DNA from: Sapria himalayana
Taxonomy: Eukaryota; Streptophyta; Magnoliopsida; Malpighiales; Rafflesiaceae
NCBI GenBank assembly: GCA_029783825.1
Contig: JAREIK010010230.1
Coordinates: 124,001 to 188,000 of the forward strand
Direction: 5' to 3'
Length of the DNA stretch: 64,000 nucleotides
The translations under genes and the position numbers were made by a program. The notes beneath the pieces are model-generated. The model saw only the letters and a list, made by a program, of their open reading frames with translations. It was not told the origin of the DNA and searched no databases. Numbering within the stretch: position 1 is the first letter of the stretch; each line of letters opens with the position of its first letter. Positions 54,208-64,000 of this stretch are shown here, piece after piece.

Positions 54208-54788
54208 TGTTGGTTAATTATGCTTCCACGGGTAATGAGATTAAGAAATAGAAAACAACAGAAACACAGAAACAAGCAATATATATATATCTCAATCCAA
54301 CAGCATCCACGACAGAATCAAAAATGAGAATTCAACACAGGAAATAATGTGGTTCGCTAGTCGCTTAGTACGACTAGCTACCTCCACCAGAAAACGCTTA
54401 TGCATTACAGATTAAAACCAAAATAGAACGTCTTACAGTATGCAGCACGCAGCAGTCGCGAAATCTCGCAGAGAGAGAGAGGAGAGGGATGATGAACAGT
54501 TCAACTGGATAAAAAAACAGATGCCCGAAAAATAAATACAAATCGTTTTATATGAAAAAATAAACATCAGGTTCATTTAATCGAAGTGGGTCGGATCATG
54601 GAACGGGCCAGGCTCTGCTCCAAAAATTTCGGCCCGCTGACCTGACAGTGGGACCTCCGTTATTATGCTACTGCTGCATTCCCAGACTTTTAATATTTCA
54701 TTTCCTTCACTTACATGAAAATATTAAAACAGAAAAGACATTTGGTTATACAAATAGATTATTAAGTAAAAAACAAATTACATATACA
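54208..54788 (-). mobile_element. Solo LTR of the element B family
   Basis: 581 bases collinear with both LTRs of element B, in the same orientation, starting (on the + strand) tgttggttaattatgcttcc and ending aaattacatataca. No primer site lies beyond one end and no polypurine tract beyond the other, so the internal region is gone, presumably by recombination between LTRs. Flanking 5-mers (tttat, gcata) do not match, so the target duplication is lost or the edges are altered by the adjoining microsatellites. Confidence 0.9.
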
Positions 54789-54820
54789 GCATATATATAT
54801 ATATATATATCTATACTTAT

Positions 54821-54853
<33 letters not shown>

Positions 54854-54862
54854 TATATAAGA
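54789..54862. repeat. (TA)n and (CATA)n microsatellite
   Basis: A TA run at 54790-54812, then acatacatacat to 54846 and a second TA run. Confidence 0.9.
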
Positions 54863-54949
54863 TATATATGCTTAAAAAATATCATTCTATTAGATTTTCC
54901 TTTAAATGATCTTTAAGTCAATACAAGCTGGCTTTAATCTTCTATATGT

Positions 54950-55631
54950 AATAATTTCATTTTTACACAAAAAATATTCAAATAAAGTTAATTTTTTAAA
55001 TAAAATAAATAGTACTAAAGTATGATTTTATTAATATATATATATATATATTAAAATACATAAAATTAAACAGTAAAATTTACAAAAATTGCATGGAAAT
55101 TTTTTGAAATCAATAAACCCTAAAACTTTAAATAGTAAAAGAACAAAGATTACACTAAAATTTTTTGTTTCATTAATGGTGTAGAGTTAAAATAATGTAG
55201 GTGAAATAAAAATAAAAGCTAAAATAAGCAAAATTGGGAGAAAATAAAAAAAAACTAAGACCCGAATATTCTATAAAAATGAAAACTGCTAGTGGTAATC
55301 AAATTGAGAGAGAAGGAGATATGTATATAGCATTCAAAGGAGAAGAACAATGAAATTATTACCTGGTAAGGAAGTTGAGATAGATTTCTAGATTACTCCC
55401 ATGTGTTTTGGCTCTCCTTCATCATTAGAGAGAGAAAATTTTTTAGCATTTTTTTTCTATGAAACCTTATATATATACTATACTATTATAAAATAAAAAC
55501 AAAAAAATAACACCAATAAATTTATAAAAAATAAATAATTTAAATAAAATAATAGAAATAGATTTTTATTTAACCATAAATGATATTATTTAATAAATAA
55601 ATAAAATAATAATATATAATAATAAAGTATT

Positions 55632-55670
<39 letters not shown>

Positions 55671-57218
55671 TATATGGTTATAAATTTATAAGAATTCAAT
55701 TTATTTTTTATTAATATAATATGAAATAATTATAAAAGCATATAATTTGAATCTTATAATCATTATAAATTTTAATGTTTGAAGTGTTTCTTTAATAACC
55801 ACACTGAAATATTAATTTTAAAAATCATTAAATTTTTTTTGATATAATTAAAATATCAATATATTAATCTTAAAATGGCAACTTATTTTCATTTAAATTT
55901 TATGAAAATTTAATATTTTTTATAATTCAAAATTTTCTAATCTTTTAGTCATTATTTTTTTAAAAATTCCTATAATCATAAAAATATTATTTTATACTTT
56001 TATTTTTATAAATATTTACTTGTTTATTCATCTTTTCATATATTTTTATAATTTTTTTTAATCAAACAATTGTTTATTTTAGTTTTTTATTAGTTGTAAT
56101 TTTTATTTATTTTTATTTATTAATTAAAATATTTTATAAATATTATAATTATATAATAAATTATATAATGTTTTGTAATACAAATATTTAAATATCATAA
56201 ATAAATATTTCAGATAAAATTAAGTATAATATTTTAATTAAATTATAATCAAAAAATAGTTATTTTAGTCATATTTAATATAAATTTTTATTCATATTTA
56301 TATATTTATTAATTTTTTTTATAATATCATATTTTAATTATTATATGAGAAGATCATGTCATTCAAGGATTACTCATATATAGACCATGACATACCTTTA
56401 ATATAGAAAAGTATATAAAATATTAAAATAAATAATGCTTAAAAAATAGCATTAAACATTAGCTATGGAAATTATAACTAACCCAAATAGCTAGGGAAAA
56501 TTTCATAGCTAAATGCATATATTTTGATAAAATAAATATTTAAAGAATTATTGATTCTAATTGTATAAAAACTAATAAAAAAATAAATTTAGATAATTAT
56601 TTAGTGATGGATTTAAATTAGATAGGAAAATTCTGTCGCTAAATCAGTTGCTAATAATTAGCTAGAAAAAACCCATAGCTAAATCCATCGCTAAATCAAG
56701 AATTTAATTAGCAAGGGAAAATCTGTCGCTAAATTGAGGATTTAATTAGCAAGGGAAAATTCGTGGCTAAATTGAGGATTTAATTAGCAAGGAAAAATCA
56801 ATCGCTAAATCAAGGATTTAATTAGCAAAGAAAAATCTGTCGCTAAATCCATTGCTAAATCGAGGATTTAATTAGCAAGGGAAAATCTATCGCTAAATTC
56901 GTCACTAAATCGAGGATTTAATTAGTAAAGAAAAATCCGACGCTAAATCTGTCGTTATATCGAAGATTTAATTAGCAAGAGAAAATTTGTCACTAAATCC
57001 TCCGCTTTTCTTGAGCGGAATTTACGAAAATCTTCCGTCACTAAATATCCCGCTTTTCTTGAATGTAATTTAGAAAAATTTTAAGTCGCTAAACCGTTGC
57101 TATTTTTTTCTAAGAAAAATCATAAATATCTTGCTATTCCCTCCCTAATCTGTCGCAATTAGCTAGGGATTGATCACTATCTAAATTTACCTAACTAAAA
57201 TGATTTTTTCTTGTAGTG
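54950..57218 (+). mobile_element. CACTA right-end region of L2
   Basis: A direct repeat of 21600-24180. It carries the same landmarks in the same order, including a CA/TA microsatellite at 55632-55672, with a roughly 0.2 kb deletion relative to R1 around 55740. From 56460 it is dense in subterminal words (gctagggaaaa, cgctaaatc, ttagcaaggg) and ends TTTTTTCTTGTAGTG at 57218. No transposase reading frame seen. Confidence 0.85.
56690..57000 (+). repeat. Subterminal tandem repeat, seven gatttaattag units
   Basis: Seven successive units contain aggatttaattagcaaggga, separated by aaatctgtcgctaaatcg-type sequence, with unit lengths of about 40 or 53 bases depending on a doubled cgctaaatcc. Two further units with ccgcttttcttga follow at 57003 and 57048. 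Such clustered subterminal motifs are the presumed transposase-binding sites of CACTA elements. Confidence 0.85.
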
Positions 57219-57470
57219 GACAGTGCATAAAGTATAATCTATCCATGCATTGACATTGCTTTTTCTTCCTCAGCACCTCCGATCACCTTCTTTCTGCTAT
57301 TAAAAAGTTGTCCGAGTAGCGGTGCGTCATGTCTAGTAAAAGATCCTTCACTTACACAAACTTCATATGGGGAACAATGAAGTACCATATCTGTATGAAA
57401 TTTAAACCAGCGAATAAAATCAAAAAAAAATCAAATAAAAAAAGTTATGTTTTGATAAATATATAATATT
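57219..57470 (+). repeat. Conserved block, copy 4, interrupted by L2
   Basis: It starts at gacagtgcataaagtataat, lacking the catcaatgtatctacc beginning, which is found at 43865-43880 on the other side of L2. Then come catgcattgacattgc, cctccgatcaccttctttc, gtccgagtagcgg and cttcatatggggaac in standard order. Confidence 0.85.
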
Positions 57471-57840
57471 GCAGTATATATGTACATATATATTATAGTG
57501 TATATGTACATATATTACTATAGTAATATATGTACATATATATTGAGTACATATATACTCAGTATATATGTACATATAATAATATAGTATTATATGTACA
57601 AATACTATAGTAATATATGTGCGTATATCTATAAGTATATACAACATTTGCTGCTGCTGTTGCTGCCTTCGTTGCTACTACTACTGTTGCTGCTGCCACC
57701 GCCACCACTGCTTCTGCTACTGCTGCTGCTACTACTGCCACTGCCACTATTGTTGCTGCTACCACTACTGGTGCTACTACCACCGTTGCTGCTATTGCTG
57801 CTGCTACTCTAGCTGCTACCGTTGCTACTGCTGCTGATAA
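57471..57840. repeat. GTACATATA array and GCT array of module 4
   Basis: Array units at 57471-57640 (tatatgtacatatatattga) pass into GCT/ACT/GCC triplets at 57645-57840. Leu-, Cys- and Val-rich open frames on both strands are artefacts of the triplet repeat. Confidence 0.88.
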
Positions 57841-58054
57841 TAAAAGTGGGGTAGGCGATGATGCTCAACTGATGAACTTCCTTACCAAGCACTCGTTTTG
57901 AGATTGAACGAGTTTTTGATGAGGTGGCGAGCTGCTTCTCCCCAAACAGGACCTGATATTCCTCTTGGCACTCGCTGCTTGTAAAAATCAGGTAATGATA
58001 CATTTTTCCTTCTGATTGAATACAATTTTGTGATGTAATAAAATTAAATGACAC
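57841..58054 (-). pseudogene. Exon-like fragment, possibly MAP65 C-terminal region
   Basis: The - strand reads CQEEYQVLFGEKQLATSS, then KTRSISKRVLGKEVHQLS. The pattern of an acidic Q/E helix followed by LFG and a Ser/Arg-rich S.KRVLG segment recalls the C-terminus of plant MAP65 microtubule bundlers (EAxFGSKPSP...KKV.G). The match is short and I hold it loosely. It directly follows the module-4 GCT array, which may suggest a captured gene piece in the outer CACTA element. Confidence 0.3.
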
Positions 58055-58179
58055 TACATGAGCATCATCATCATCATCATCCTAAGACCTAGTACAATTA
58101 TAACAAATCATTATAGAACCGACAGCAAGAATACTTATTTCCTCATATATACTCTTTGTACCATGTGATAATTGCATAT

Positions 58180-58306
58180 CTACACAATTACAAAGAGATT
58201 TAAGACCAACCATTGTCTGCCTAGCTGTCCTGGATAAGAAATATCTTCATGCAACAGCTTTGGAAAAGGTCTAATATCCATGCCTTTTTTGACCTGCAAT
58301 GGCAAG
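58180..58306 (-). pseudogene. Exon-like fragment, unidentified
   Basis: Right to left on the - strand, TTGCCATTGCAG looks like a splice acceptor at about 58295. The following frame reads VKKGMDIRPFPKLLHEDI and SYPGQLGRQWLVLN before running into AT-rich sequence. Same strand as the fragment at 57841. Family not recognised. Confidence 0.3.
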
Positions 58307-58349
58307 CAATGCATGATGATGACCATACTAGCCCGAGCAATTATATATT

Positions 58350-58353
<4 letters not shown>

Positions 58354-58391
<38 letters not shown>
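58354..58391. repeat. (GT)n microsatellite
   Basis: An uninterrupted GT run of about 19 units; its - strand translation gives a false His-Thr repeat. Confidence 0.95.
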
Positions 58392-58395
<4 letters not shown>

Positions 58396-58439
58396 GGCAT
58401 GTCTGTATGACAATATATACATGACTACAAAAAAATATA

Positions 58440-58545
58440 TGCACCCACTTCTGTACATACTTGGTATATACCGATGTATATACTCAGTATATATGTACGT
58501 ATATACCAAATATATTTATACTTATATACTCGGTTTATGTACATA
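58440..58545. repeat. Short GTACATATA-type array
   Basis: Units like tgtacatacttggtatatac and atatgtacgtatataccaaa, of the same kind as those in the modules. Confidence 0.7.
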
Positions 58546-59339
58546 TGCAGTGCATGCCATGCACCACATGACTCTGAAATGAAAGATTAGCACACCACAA
58601 AAGCTAGCACATGAGGTCCTGTATTGCACTGCCAAAACATCCAACTCTACATGGAAAGTAGAAACCTAGAATCATTAACAAATTGCACAGGCTTTAGACT
58701 TTACGAAAACTAATTGGCAAATAGAAAATAAAAAAAGTTGCCCAGTGAAAATCAAAACCGTACATGCCCAGACAAACCGTATTTCTATATTCCAAAACAA
58801 AAAAAACAACATGTGCCAAAACAAAATAATATAATCTCCAATGACCTTGATCTAATTCAATCACAACATGCTTTCTATCTTATAAATGTAACATGCTCTC
58901 GAAGATAAATTTTCATCATTTTTTTTTCTTCTGTGTGGCCTTGTACTTGGTCTCTTTTACAGGTTTGGTTTCATTAGGAATGAGGTACCTAGATGCATAT
59001 TTTTATATTATTGAACAATATATCAAAGTGGGGGAAACAAAAGTGATAATGTCGCCATCACCATCATCATTTCAGCCACAATGTTGGAGACAGCCCCAAG
59101 AAAACTGATGTTATTTTTTAAAGAACAAAAGTAAAAGTGTTTGTAGCATGCCATCAATATAAGCACTATAATACCTAGACTAGATACAAGTGAAATAAAA
59201 AATACAAAAATTAAAATAGTGCAATAAATATAATGAATATATATATATTCATCACCTCAAACTTCAAAGAAAAAAGAAATTAACATACTCCATATAGTTC
59301 TCATGAAAATCTTTGCCAACAATTATGATGAGAATGGTT
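58546..59339. other. No gene seen
   Basis: Moderately AT-rich. The 71-codon frame at 58893-59108 has no recognisable similarity and begins in AT-rich noise. Confidence 0.5.
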
Positions 59340-59530
59340 ATTGCCTAGCCCAGCACGTGCCCAACCCAGAATAGCCTGGGTCTAAACTAGGAGAGCTAGG
59401 AATCTCCTCATTAGGGCCTGGCCATGGCACCTGGTCCACCTCACAAGGGCCCAGGCCCTAGACCCTGGACTCTTGTGGGCCATGTCTCCTGGACAGTGAG
59501 TGCAGGTGGCAAGTGCTGAGTATGGTGGCA
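59340..59530. repeat. GC-rich island, probable old repeat
   Basis: About 190 bases of gcctagcccagcacgtgccc and agggcccaggccctagaccc words, with inverted pairs (tagcctggg/ccaggccct). It stands out sharply from the AT-rich flanks. Terminal repeats or a target duplication are not evident. Confidence 0.45.
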
Positions 59531-60529
59531 ACATTATATCAATATATTACACACAACATAGATGTGTTATTTGCTATGTGTATATATATATAAATATAAT
59601 ATAATTATTATGTATTACAATATACAAAATACATACATAATGTATATAGAATGTACATACAATGTGTATATACACTCATATTGAATATATATATATATAT
59701 ATATATATACACATTGTATATAGATAAAAATTATTGTGTAGATACATGTCTACATAATGTAAATACAAAATATATACATACATATCTAGTATATAGAAAA
59801 TTTAAAATTATGAATTAAAAAAATTAAATAACATTAAAAAAATTCTTTAATTTATAATTATAATTAATACTTATAAAATAAAATATGGTAACATAATTTT
59901 CAAAATAAAACTAAAACATAAAAAATATTATAGATCATTAAGTCATAAAATAATAAAAATTATAAGATCATTTTCAATCTAACTGTTATGATCTGTACAA
60001 CTTTAGATTTTATCATATACATTATCATATGTATTTTGTTGTAATATAAGAATTTGATTTTGAAGATTCATCTATGTATTATCTTAATATTTCTATCATA
60101 AAAAAATTTCAATAATATTGATTTCAATTTGATTTTCCTATCTAAAATAATATTCACAATCATAAATACAATAGACTAAAAATAGTAAAGATCTGCAAAT
60201 CACGAGATATTTTAGATATCATGAAAAAAAGTTTATATAATTTTTACAAACTCATTCCATCTAGATTCTTCATATCCTCTAAAAAAAGTAGAACAATAAT
60301 TGATGTCTAAGAAGTTTAACAGGTTATAAAGACTCATATTTGATAGACCAACCTATCGCTTACCTCTAACATATTTGAATTAAAAAGTTATCATTTTCAT
60401 ATACTTCATAATCATAATTTCATTAAAACAAAAATACTTATTTTCTTAGTATTAAAATACATTTTTAATTAATCATAAATTTTACTTTTTTATTCTTATA
60501 GCTGATTAATCCCTAATCTAAATGTAAAA
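59531..60529. other. No gene seen
   Basis: AT-rich; a TA run at 59687-59710 and short tandem catacat words. No coding signal. Confidence 0.5.
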
Positions 60530-60840
60530 AGTTTTTATAGTTATACATATAGTAAGATACAATTATTTAATATTTATATGTTATTATACTTATAGTATAT
60601 ATAGTTATAAATAGTTATAAATTGTTATATATAGTTAAACATATAGGTATATATAGATATATTCATACAAGTAGTTATATGTAGTTGTACATAAATATAT
60701 ACAAAGTTATAATCAAATATATTGATTTACATATATGTATACATATATGTATACATAATTACAAATATAATTATATTTAATTATATATAATTTTATAAAG
60801 TTATACAAATATTTATATATTAGGTATACACATATAGTTT
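60530..60840 (+). repeat. Diverged copy of the atagttatacata repeat family
   Basis: It runs from tttttatagttatacatata through tatatagttaaacatatagg, acatatatgtatacata and atttaattatata to tatacaaatatttatata. It follows the same order as the units at 62010-62985. Confidence 0.75.
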
Positions 60841-60964
60841 AGCAGTAGATATAACAGATGAAGAATTTTAGATTACTACAAACCTTGCAAAATTTTTATT
60901 TAATGCAAACCATGCGAAATTCTACTTCACTAAAAATCTATGCCATGATTTTGAAAACCTTAAT

Positions 60965-61395
60965 GTCATAAATATATAATACTGTAATATATATGTACAT
61001 ATATACTATAGTATATATGTACATATATGCTTATATATATGTACATATACATATATAGTAGTATATATGCACATATACATATATAGTAGTATATATGTAT
61101 ACACTAGTATATAAATATATGTATATGTACAAATATATAGGTATATATGTACAAGTATTTATATGTACATATATACTCAGTAAATGTACATATACACTAT
61201 AGTGTATATGTACATATATATGTGTATACATATACACTACAATATATATGTGCATGTATGTACACTTACACTGTAGTGTATATATACAAGTATGTGCATA
61301 TATACTGGTAAATACTTATACATATATGCATGTATATATGTATATGTACGTATAATATATGCACATATACACTGTAGTGTACATGTACATATACT
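60965..61395. repeat. GTACATATATAC-type array
   Basis: Loose repeats of tatatgtacatatatactat, with gtatac and gcatat variants, related to the arrays of the CACTA-associated modules but without the conserved block or GCT array. Confidence 0.8.
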
Positions 61396-61559
61396 TAATC
61401 AAGTTCAACGTGTAAAATAACTTGGATACTCAATGGATGTTTTCATGTAGATATCAAGTGAATAACAAAGCACAAACTAGATGATAAGCAATATTAAATA
61501 GAAATGCATAATAGTCTATAGAAGTTCATAAATCAGCCATGAAAGAAACATAATAGCGA

Positions 61560-62005
61560 ACCTAATATGATTACAAGTTTAAATTTTATGAACATTTTTT
61601 CAGAATTCATTAGTTTAATAAGGAAAAAAGAAAGTAGTATGTAATGACTATCATTCAAATCATACCTAATTTTTGAGGCGAGTTTTCATTTATCCATAGC
61701 TCCAATACCTCATTTTAAGTGGCAGCAAACTCATGAGAATTGTATGATTTCATTACCAACTAATGTAGTTTTTCCTGAGTGTACCCAATGAACTGAGGGT
61801 GTAAATTGTTATTAGAGCTTATATTACTCTCATTATTATAGGAACATTGTGATATGATTACAAATTCAAATTTTATGAATATATTATCATTATTCATTAG
61901 TTTTATATGGAAAAAGAAAGTAATATATGATAGCTATCATCCAAATCATACCTGATTTCTGATGTTGTTTTGCATTGATCCATAGCTCCAAGTAATAATA
62001 AGTAG
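61560..62005 (-). repeat. Duplicated exon-like segment, about 290-bp spacing
   Basis: aatatgattacaagtttaaa at 61564 recurs as gatatgattacaaattcaaa at 61853, and both copies run on to aatcatacct(a/g)att...atccatagctccaa. On the - strand the fuller copy looks like an exon: a TTACACCCTCAG acceptor near 61798, then FIGYTQEKLH*LVMKSYNSH, EFAAT*NEVLELWINENSPQ, then a GTATGA donor near 61666. Two in-frame stops. The second copy keeps only LELWIN and its donor. Gene family not recognised. Confidence 0.45.
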
Positions 62006-62009
62006 TAAT

Positions 62010-62985
62010 ACATAAATGTATACAAAGTTATAAACAAATATAGAGATTTACATATATGTATACATAGTTACAAATATAGTTATATTTAATTATATAGAAT
62101 GTTATATAGTTATACACAAATAGTTAAACATAATGTTGTATGTTGGTATACATGTAATTATAAATATAGTTACATGTGGTTATACATATAGTTACACGTG
62201 TGGTTGTACTTATATTTATACATGTAGGTATATATATATTTTCATATAATTTTATATATTTATACATATAGTTATGTATAGGTTTATATATTGTAAAATA
62301 CATTTTTATATACTAATATAAACAAATGTGTATTTAATATTAGTTGTAAATTATATATTTAAATATAGTCATGTATAAAGCTTTTATAGTTATATATATA
62401 ATAAGATCTAATTATTTATAGTTATATGTTACTATACATATAGTATATATTGCTATAAATATTTTTATATAGTAAAACATATAGTTTTATATAGATATAT
62501 TCATACAAATAGTCATACATAAATAATAAAGGTATAAACAAATATATAAATGTACATATATGTATACATAGTTATAAATATAGTTATATTTAATTATATA
62601 GAGTGTTATATAGTTATACAAATATTTATATATAGTTATACAAATATTTTTATATAGGTATATACATATTGTTAAACATAGTGTTGTATGTTGATTCACA
62701 TGTAATTATAAATATAGTTATATGTGGTTATACATATAGTTACATATATAAGTATACTTATATTTATACATGTAGGTATATATATTTTTCTTATAATTTT
62801 ATATATGTATACATATAGTTATCTATAGGTATATATATGGTAAAATAGATTTTTATATACTAATATATAAGAATATATATTAAATATATGTTGTTAATTA
62901 TATATTTAAATATAGTTATGTATAATATCTTATAGTTATACATATAGTCAAAGATAATTATTTATAGTTATATGTTCTTATACCT
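62010..62985 (+). repeat. About 0.5 kb tandem repeat, two units
   Basis: Unit 1 at about 62010-62515 and unit 2 at about 62516-62985 share long collinear matches. Examples are acatatatgtatacatagtta at 62050 and 62554, gttgtatgttg at 62135 and 62683, and atttaaatatagt(c/t)atgtata near 62356 and 62907. Spacing varies from 504 to 548 because of small insertions. The unit continues at 63801 after the ARF1 insertion, and a related copy is at 60530. Confidence 0.85.
62969..62985 (+). repeat. Left 17-bp target duplication of the ARF1 retrocopy
   Basis: tatatgttcttatacct, repeated exactly at 63801-63817. Confidence 0.9.
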
Positions 62986-63800
62986 TTGGGATCCAATGGA
63001 AAAAAGGCAAAACAGAAAACAAACAAGCTCTGCTTACAACAGATCAGAGCTATTTTAGAATAAAACTCAGGCAAAGTAGGCAAAGATTTGATCCACATCC
63101 AGATATGTCAACAAAGTTTGTCTCATCCTGCTAAAATTATTTATGACTTGCTGTCAATGTAATTGGAAAGCCAATCACGACCCTCATAGAGGCCCTCACC
63201 AGAGGTAGCACAGGTGCTCTAAATGTACCAATCTCATTGGCGAAGAGAGTGAATTCCTAGCTTGTTAGAAATTTTAGCACCATTCATCGCATTGGAAATA
63301 TCTTGCTTATTGGCAAACATCAGCAAAACTGCATCTCAAAGCTTTTCCTCATTTAGCATCCTATGCAACTCATCTATGGCTTAAACAACACAATCTCTGT
63401 GATTACTGTACACCACAAATATAAGACCTTAGGTATTTTGGAAGTAATCCCTCCAGAAAGGGCGAATATTGTCTTGTTCGCCAACATCCCACATAGTGAA
63501 ATTGATGTTTTTGTTTTCAATAGTCTCTACATTGAAGACAATAGTAGGAATTGTGGATATAATGTCACTAAGCTTCACCTTATACAGAATGGTTGTATTA
63601 TCAACATCATCAAGACCTTGCATCAAAATCCTCATCTCCTTGTTGGCAAATAGCATGCTGAACAACATTGTGAACGTCAACCCCATTTCTTCCACTAAAT
63701 CTCAATCCATTTGTCATATGATAGTAAAGATATCTGATGAGAGAAAGAACCATAATTAATAGACCTCAAGAGATGGTCACCAGAGAGGGAGGTCAATCTC
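62986..63800 (-). pseudogene. Processed pseudogene of ARF1-type small GTPase
   Basis: The - strand holds an intronless copy of plant ARF1, the small GTPase that recruits COPI coats at the Golgi. The reading region is 63686 (ATG) to 63141 (TAA), 546 bases, i.e. 181 codons plus stop, the normal ARF1 length with no net indel. [20 protein letters not shown] leads to the P-loop GLDDVDNTT (family GLDAAGKTT, so Lys is lost), [16 protein letters not shown] (family WDVGGQD), [12 protein letters not shown] (G4) and CATSGEGLYEG (G5). Five in-frame stops occur (after QNT, VV, EEKL, LRQ and WYI). UTR-like flanks lie on both sides. Exact 17-bp direct repeats border it. There is no clear poly(A) tail at the 62986 side. 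Confidence 0.95.
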
Positions 63801-64000
63801 TATATGTTCTTATACCTATAGTATATATAATAAAAATAGAGTTATATATAGTTAAACATATAATTATATATAGATATAGTCATACAAGTAGTTATAATAG
63901 TTATAGCTTAAATATATACGAAGTTATAAATAAATAAATAGATTTAATTATATGAATACATATATGTATACATAGATACAAATATAGGTATATTTAATTA
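63801..64000 (+). repeat. Continuation of the 0.5 kb repeat after the ARF1 insertion
   Basis: It starts with the right 17-bp target duplication (63801-63817) and continues ctatagtatatata, tatatatagttaaacatata and acatatatgtatacata in the order of the other units. It runs off the window. Confidence 0.85.

Larger units (their letters stand above)
43885..57218 (+). mobile_element. Inferred complete CACTA element L2, nested
   Basis: The left terminus CACTACTAGAAAACTCCC is at 43885 and the right terminus TTTTTTCTTGTAGTG at 57218. Flanks are aac (43882-43884) and gac (57219-57221), a 3-bp target duplication with one mismatch. Joining the flanks gives catcaatgtatctacc-(gac)-agtgcataaagtataatc, which restores the conserved block seen intact at 42230, 44530 and 45760. 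No transposase gene is visible in the 13.3 kb. The body holds repeat modules, a PP5 pseudogene, AT-rich DNA and a solo LTR, so it is a non-autonomous or rearranged element. Confidence 0.7.

Noticed and set aside
57559..57837. Leu-, Cys- and Val-rich frames over the fourth GCT array
   Set aside because: Triplet-repeat artefacts in three frames.
63363..63759. Open frames on the + strand over the ARF1 copy
   Set aside because: Shadows of the - strand ARF1 frame.

Overview
The window is repeat-rich nuclear DNA from a flowering plant. The evidence is Ty1/copia retrotransposons with plant-type initiator-Met tRNA primer sites, En/Spm-type (CACTA) and hAT transposon ends, and decayed copies of recognisably plant genes (ER HSP90/GRP94, zinc alcohol dehydrogenase, ARIA-type armadillo protein, protein phosphatase 5, ARF1). 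Base composition is very AT-rich. I find no gene that looks intact: every recognisable reading frame is broken by stops, frameshifts or truncation. The many long open frames reading as IYLS-type repeats on either strand are translations of tetranucleotide arrays, not proteins.

Layout. 1-9575: an old copia element (A, + strand) whose gag is split by a second, complete copia element (B, 2428-7745, - strand) with both LTRs, PBS, PPT and near-matching 5-bp target duplications. 9576-18080: AT-rich DNA with microsatellites and a 180-bp duplication carrying primer-site-like motifs. 18090-18960: a GC-richer degraded repeat. 19306-20274: five exons of an ARIA-like pseudogene (-). 21600-32220: two CACTA right ends in inverted orientation (1.3 kb paired arms) enclosing a 6.8 kb degenerate (TAGA)n array. 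32390-37500: unprocessed pseudogenes of an ER HSP90 and an alcohol dehydrogenase, followed by an unidentified 115-codon open stretch. 38681-41687: a 3 kb (TCTA)n array holding a GC-rich hAT-like element with a perfect 8-bp target duplication.

41688-57218: CACTA left ends and an inferred 13.3 kb CACTA element (43885-57218) nested in an older one. Inside are modules made of a ~250-bp conserved block, a GTACATATATAC-type array and a GCT/GCC-rich array, plus a protein phosphatase 5 pseudogene and a solo LTR related to element B. 57219-58540 resumes the older element and carries exon-like fragments. 59340-64000: a GC-rich block, GTACATATA arrays, a duplicated exon-like segment, and a ~0.5 kb tandem repeat family into which a full-length intronless ARF1 copy (62986-63800) has been retroposed with 17-bp target duplications.

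There are no operons or cooperating genes here. The locus is a sediment of nested transposons and dead gene copies. The strongest leads are the modular repeat of the CACTA family, the repeated abutment of CACTA ends and GATA-type arrays, and the clean insertion signatures of the hAT-like element and the ARF1 retrocopy. Coordinates of decayed exons and repeat edges are approximate, read by eye.
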